NCBI RefSeq assembly: GCF_004923315.1
Contig: NZ_CP039650.1
Span: forward strand, 248,001-312,000
Length of the DNA stretch: 64,000 nucleotides
Direction of reading: 5' to 3'
Source of the DNA: Azospirillum sp. TSA2s
Lineage (GTDB): Bacteria; Pseudomonadota; Alphaproteobacteria; Azospirillales; Azospirillaceae
Shown: in pieces, positions 61,743 through 64,000 of the stretch
Layout of the letters: each line of letters starts with the position of its first letter
How positions within the stretch are numbered: position 1 is the stretch's first letter
Notes under the pieces: generated by a model
Seen by the model: only the letters and a program-made list of their open reading frames with translations
What the model was told of the DNA's origin: nothing
Database searches by the model: none
Translations under genes and position numbers: made by a program

Positions 61743-62041
61743 AAGGAGTCTGTAGCGAAGTCGACCGGTTTGCGGGTATTCGGCCCATGGCGCTCGCCGA
61801 TCGCCTGGTTCAGATCGATGTCCGGCGCATCGACGGGACGCAGAAGCGCTTCGATCACATTCGTGGGCATCGGCTCGGGAGAGGCTGTGGTCTCTCTGCG
61901 CAACCGTTCATAGTCGGTGGCCGACAGCATGACCATCGACGGCTTGCCGGGACGGACGATGGTCAGTGGTCCCTCGGCCAATGCGCGCTCGATGGCGGCA
62001 TCCAGACCGGGGTCGTCGGCTTTGGAATACAACACCCCCAT
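61739..62041 (-). CDS. Phd/YefM-like antitoxin
   Basis: Antitoxin of 100 residues. The DNA-binding and toxin-masking block IVRPGKPSMVMLSATDYERLRRE is typical of the Phd/YefM fold. The C-terminus (ALLRPVDAPDIDLNQAIGER) would bind the PIN toxin. GGAGG seven bases before ATG 62041 sets the start. It precedes vapC with overlapping codons. Confidence 0.85.
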   Translation of the reverse strand: MGVLYSKADDPGLDAAIERALAEGPLTIVRPGKPSMVMLSATDYERLRRETTASPEPMPTNVIEALLRPVDAPDIDLNQAIGERHGPNTRKPVDFATDSL

Positions 62042-62126
62042 TGCCAGTCCTCCGTCATTCATCGCCACACCGGTGACTCTCGGCACGGGGTGACAGGCTG
62101 TCAAGCGGTGCGCTAGGCTGCGGGTC

Positions 62127-62609
62127 ATGACCATCGACTCCAATCATCCCGCCACCCCGCCTGACCGTTCCAGCCGCGAATATCCCGACCGCCCCTGGGT
62201 CGGTGTCGGGGCCGTCGTCTGGCGCGGCGACAAGGTTCTGCTGATCCGCCGGGGCAAGGCGCCGCGGATGGGGCAGTGGAGCCTGCCGGGCGGGGCGCAG
62301 TCGGTCGGCGAAACGGTGTTCGAGACCGCCGTGCGCGAGGTGCGCGAGGAGACCGGGTTGGAGGTGGTGCCGACCGGGATCGTCACCGTGGTCGACGCCA
62401 TCACTCCCGATGCCGAGGGCCGCGTCCATTACCACTATACGCTGGTCGAAGTGGCGGCGGAGAGCGCCGAGGGCGACGCGATCTGCGCCGACGATGCGCT
62501 GGAGGCCTGTTGGGCCACCGCCGAGGAGGCCGGCGAACTGACGGAATGGGACGAGACCCGGCGGGTCATCCTGATGTCTGCGGCCCAGCGGCGCCCCCCG
62601 ACCCCATAG
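62127..62609 (+). CDS. Nudix hydrolase (MutT/ADP-ribose type)
   Basis: Nudix enzyme of 160 residues. The Nudix box is complete: GGAQSVGETVFETAVREVRE followed by ETGLEV. It begins after a short Pro-rich N-terminus with VGVGAVVWRGDKVLLIRRGK. Substrate is not readable; ADP-ribose or NADH type is likely by size. Its 3' end overlaps the convergent EAL gene by 44 bases. Confidence 0.85.
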   Translation: MTIDSNHPATPPDRSSREYPDRPWVGVGAVVWRGDKVLLIRRGKAPRMGQWSLPGGAQSVGETVFETAVREVREETGLEVVPTGIVTVVDAITPDAEGRVHYHYTLVEVAAESAEGDAICADDALEACWATAEEAGELTEWDETRRVILMSAAQRRPPTP

Positions 62610-63507
62610 GCCGCAGGGTGCCGATGACGCTCCGCTCGGCCAGGAACTCGCTCACCCCGTCTGCGCTCAGCGGGCGCGACAGCCAATAGCCCTGCAGAAC
62701 GTCACAGCGATAGGCCTGCAGGTAGAGCCGCTGTTCGGGCGTCTCCACCCCTTCCGCCACCACACCCAAATCCAGCGCATGGGCCAAGGCAACCACCGCC
62801 TGGACGATGGCGGCGGCGTCACGGTCCTCCACCATCGCCTGGACGAACTGCTTGTCGATCTTCAGCGCTTCCACCGGCACCCGTCGCAGGGTCGCCAGCG
62901 ACGACCAGCCGGTGCCGAAATCGTCCAGCACCAGCCGGATTCCGGCACCGCGCAACTGCAGCAAGGCCTCGCGGGCATCGGCGCCTTGGCTGAACATGCT
63001 GGTTTCGGTCAGTTCCAGCTTCAGGTTGGCGGCCGGCAGGCCGGTCTCCGCCAGGATCGCCAGCACCTTCAGCACCAGCCCCGGGTCGTCGAGCTGCCGC
63101 GCCGACAGGTTCACCGACACCGGAATGTCGGGATAGCCGGAACGCAGCCAGCCGGCGGCCACCCTGCAGGCGGTCCGCAGGGTCCATTCGCCCAGCAGAT
63201 GGATCGCTTCCCCCTGCTCCGCCATCGGCACGAAGACGTCGGGCGGCAGCATGGTGCCGTCGGACAGGCGCCAGCGCGACAGCGCCTCGAACCCGGTCAG
63301 GCGGTTGGTGACGACGTCCGCCTGCGGCTGGAAGACCAGGGAGAGTTCCTGACGGTCGATGGCATCGCGCACCCGCTCGGCGAATCCGGCGTCGGATATC
63401 CCCTGCGCTTCGGGTCCGTTCGACGTCGCGTGCGTGTTCGCCACCGTCCGCTCCCTCTCGACAACCATTCCCGGGTTCGACACCGGCCCGCTGGGCCTCA
63501 TTGCCAT
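62566..63507 (-). CDS. EAL-domain c-di-GMP phosphodiesterase
   Basis: Phosphodiesterase of 313 residues that linearises c-di-GMP. All catalytic elements are visible: FEALSRWR (EAL), VNLSARQL, LELTET, LDDFGTGWSSL, LKIDKQFV, AEGVET and LQGYWLSRPL. A short N-terminus lacks membrane helices and GGDEF. The start is uncertain; ATG codons at 63507, 63501 and 63468 are all in frame and none has a clear ribosome site. It overlaps the convergent Nudix gene. Confidence 0.88.
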   Translation of the reverse strand: MAMRPSGPVSNPGMVVERERTVANTHATSNGPEAQGISDAGFAERVRDAIDRQELSLVFQPQADVVTNRLTGFEALSRWRLSDGTMLPPDVFVPMAEQGEAIHLLGEWTLRTACRVAAGWLRSGYPDIPVSVNLSARQLDDPGLVLKVLAILAETGLPAANLKLELTETSMFSQGADAREALLQLRGAGIRLVLDDFGTGWSSLATLRRVPVEALKIDKQFVQAMVEDRDAAAIVQAVVALAHALDLGVVAEGVETPEQRLYLQAYRCDVLQGYWLSRPLSADGVSEFLAERSVIGTLRPMGSGGAAGPQTSG

Positions 63508-63651
63508 AACAACCACAGGAACGATTTGTTAACCATGTCGCGAAAGAGCTTGACGAATTTTATATGGTTACGAAAGTGTTAACGTGGCTGGGCTGGTGAC
63601 AAGAAAAGGTCGAAGCGGAAGCCATGCCGCACCCCCATTGGGAGCGGACGG

Positions 63652-64000
63652 TCACGCCCGTGCTTCCCCTCGTTTGAGGCGGCTGGGCAGAAGCTCCCCC
63701 GATTGATCGAGCACCGGATAGGCGGCGGCAACCAGATGGGCGTTGATCCGGCGCAGGTCGCGCAGAATGTCCAGATGGAGGGCGCTGGTCTCCACGCTTT
63801 CCTTGCGGCCGGCGCGCAGGCGGGCGAAATGCGCCTCGGTGGCGCTGGTCTCCAGATCGCGGATTACCTCCTTCTCGTGGATCAGCGCGCGGGCGGACCG
63901 GACATCGCCCGACACGAAGACGGCGGCGGCCAGACGCTGGGTTTCGCTCAGCCGTTCCAGCATGCCGGCGATCTCGGCCGCCCCCTCGGTGGAAAAGCGC
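63652..64000 (-). CDS. Na/Pi cotransporter family protein, C-terminal part (cut by window edge)
   Basis: Only the last 115 residues are in the window. They form the PhoU-like helical domain typical of Na+/phosphate cotransporter proteins (NptA/YjbB type): STEGAAEIAGMLERLSE, HFARLRAGRKESVETSALHL and INAHLVAAAYPVL. The frame is open to the right edge, so the start lies outside. The stop is at 63652. Confidence 0.85.
   Translation of the reverse strand, partial: RFSTEGAAEIAGMLERLSETQRLAAAVFVSGDVRSARALIHEKEVIRDLETSATEAHFARLRAGRKESVETSALHLDILRDLRRINAHLVAAAYPVLDQSGELLPSRLKRGEARA

Overview
This 64 kb window is a high-GC, gene-dense chromosomal segment from an alphaproteobacterium, most likely Azospirillum or a close relative in the Rhodospirillales. 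The basis is protein character and gene order: pepA-holC, bamD followed by recN, tadA divergent from rluB-rsmD, purD divergent from xseA, an alphaproteobacterial CheY with CheZ-family phosphatases, a bacteriophytochrome with an HWE-type kinase, and an OxlT-like antiporter. No database search was possible, so the genus is an inference. I saw no prophage, insertion sequence, CRISPR array, rRNA or tRNA.

Layout. 1-1036 is the 5' part of a Cache-HAMP chemoreceptor cut by the left edge. 1.2-5.2 kb holds ChaC, a DUF2125 protein, a class II glutamine amidotransferase and a receiver-histidine kinase. 5.3-16.5 kb carries holC, pepA, rsmB, mltA-GNAT, a SpoU methyltransferase, a bacteriophytochrome, nudK and a LysR regulator. 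16.5-21.7 kb holds recN and bamD beside a chemotaxis signal-termination block, cheY with two CheZ paralogues. 21.9-29.3 kb has an N-extended Xaa-Pro aminopeptidase, a TerB-like protein, prmA, an unknown gene and a UvrD helicase. 29.9-35.7 kb has two orphan NarL/FixJ-type regulators, a hydrolase-like protein lacking a visible nucleophile, YccF, a DUF3095 cyclase-like protein and a possible PilZ-like protein. 35.8-41.9 kb holds mutL, higBA, an NmrA-like reductase divergent from an HxlR regulator, a trehalose-synthase-like GH13 enzyme and a small membrane protein. 41.9-52 kb has oxlT, rsmD, rluB, tadA, a chemoreceptor with a duplicated PAS domain, a HEPN-nucleotidyltransferase pair, purD and xseA. 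52-64 kb has pyrC, a secreted Lys/Thr/Ala-rich protein, hisS, an atypical class A penicillin-binding protein, an MFS transporter, a LysR gene translationally coupled to vapC, an antitoxin, a Nudix enzyme, an EAL phosphodiesterase and the 3' end of a Na/Pi cotransporter.

The most unusual feature is the second CheZ paralogue (20074-21192). Its Ala/Pro-rich C-terminal tail carries four internal copies plus one terminal copy of a SQADIDxxF peptide. This peptide resembles the CheY-binding N-terminus of FliM and, more loosely, the CheY-binding C-terminus of CheZ. The neighbouring CheZ ends in one copy of the same peptide and CheY is encoded just upstream, so the locus looks like a phosphatase with an array of CheY-P docking peptides. 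Other items of note are a pair of mutually exclusive hairpins with a terminator upstream of oxlT, a near-perfect PAS duplication, two copies of a paired-hairpin intergenic element, and three toxin-antitoxin-type modules within 25 kb.
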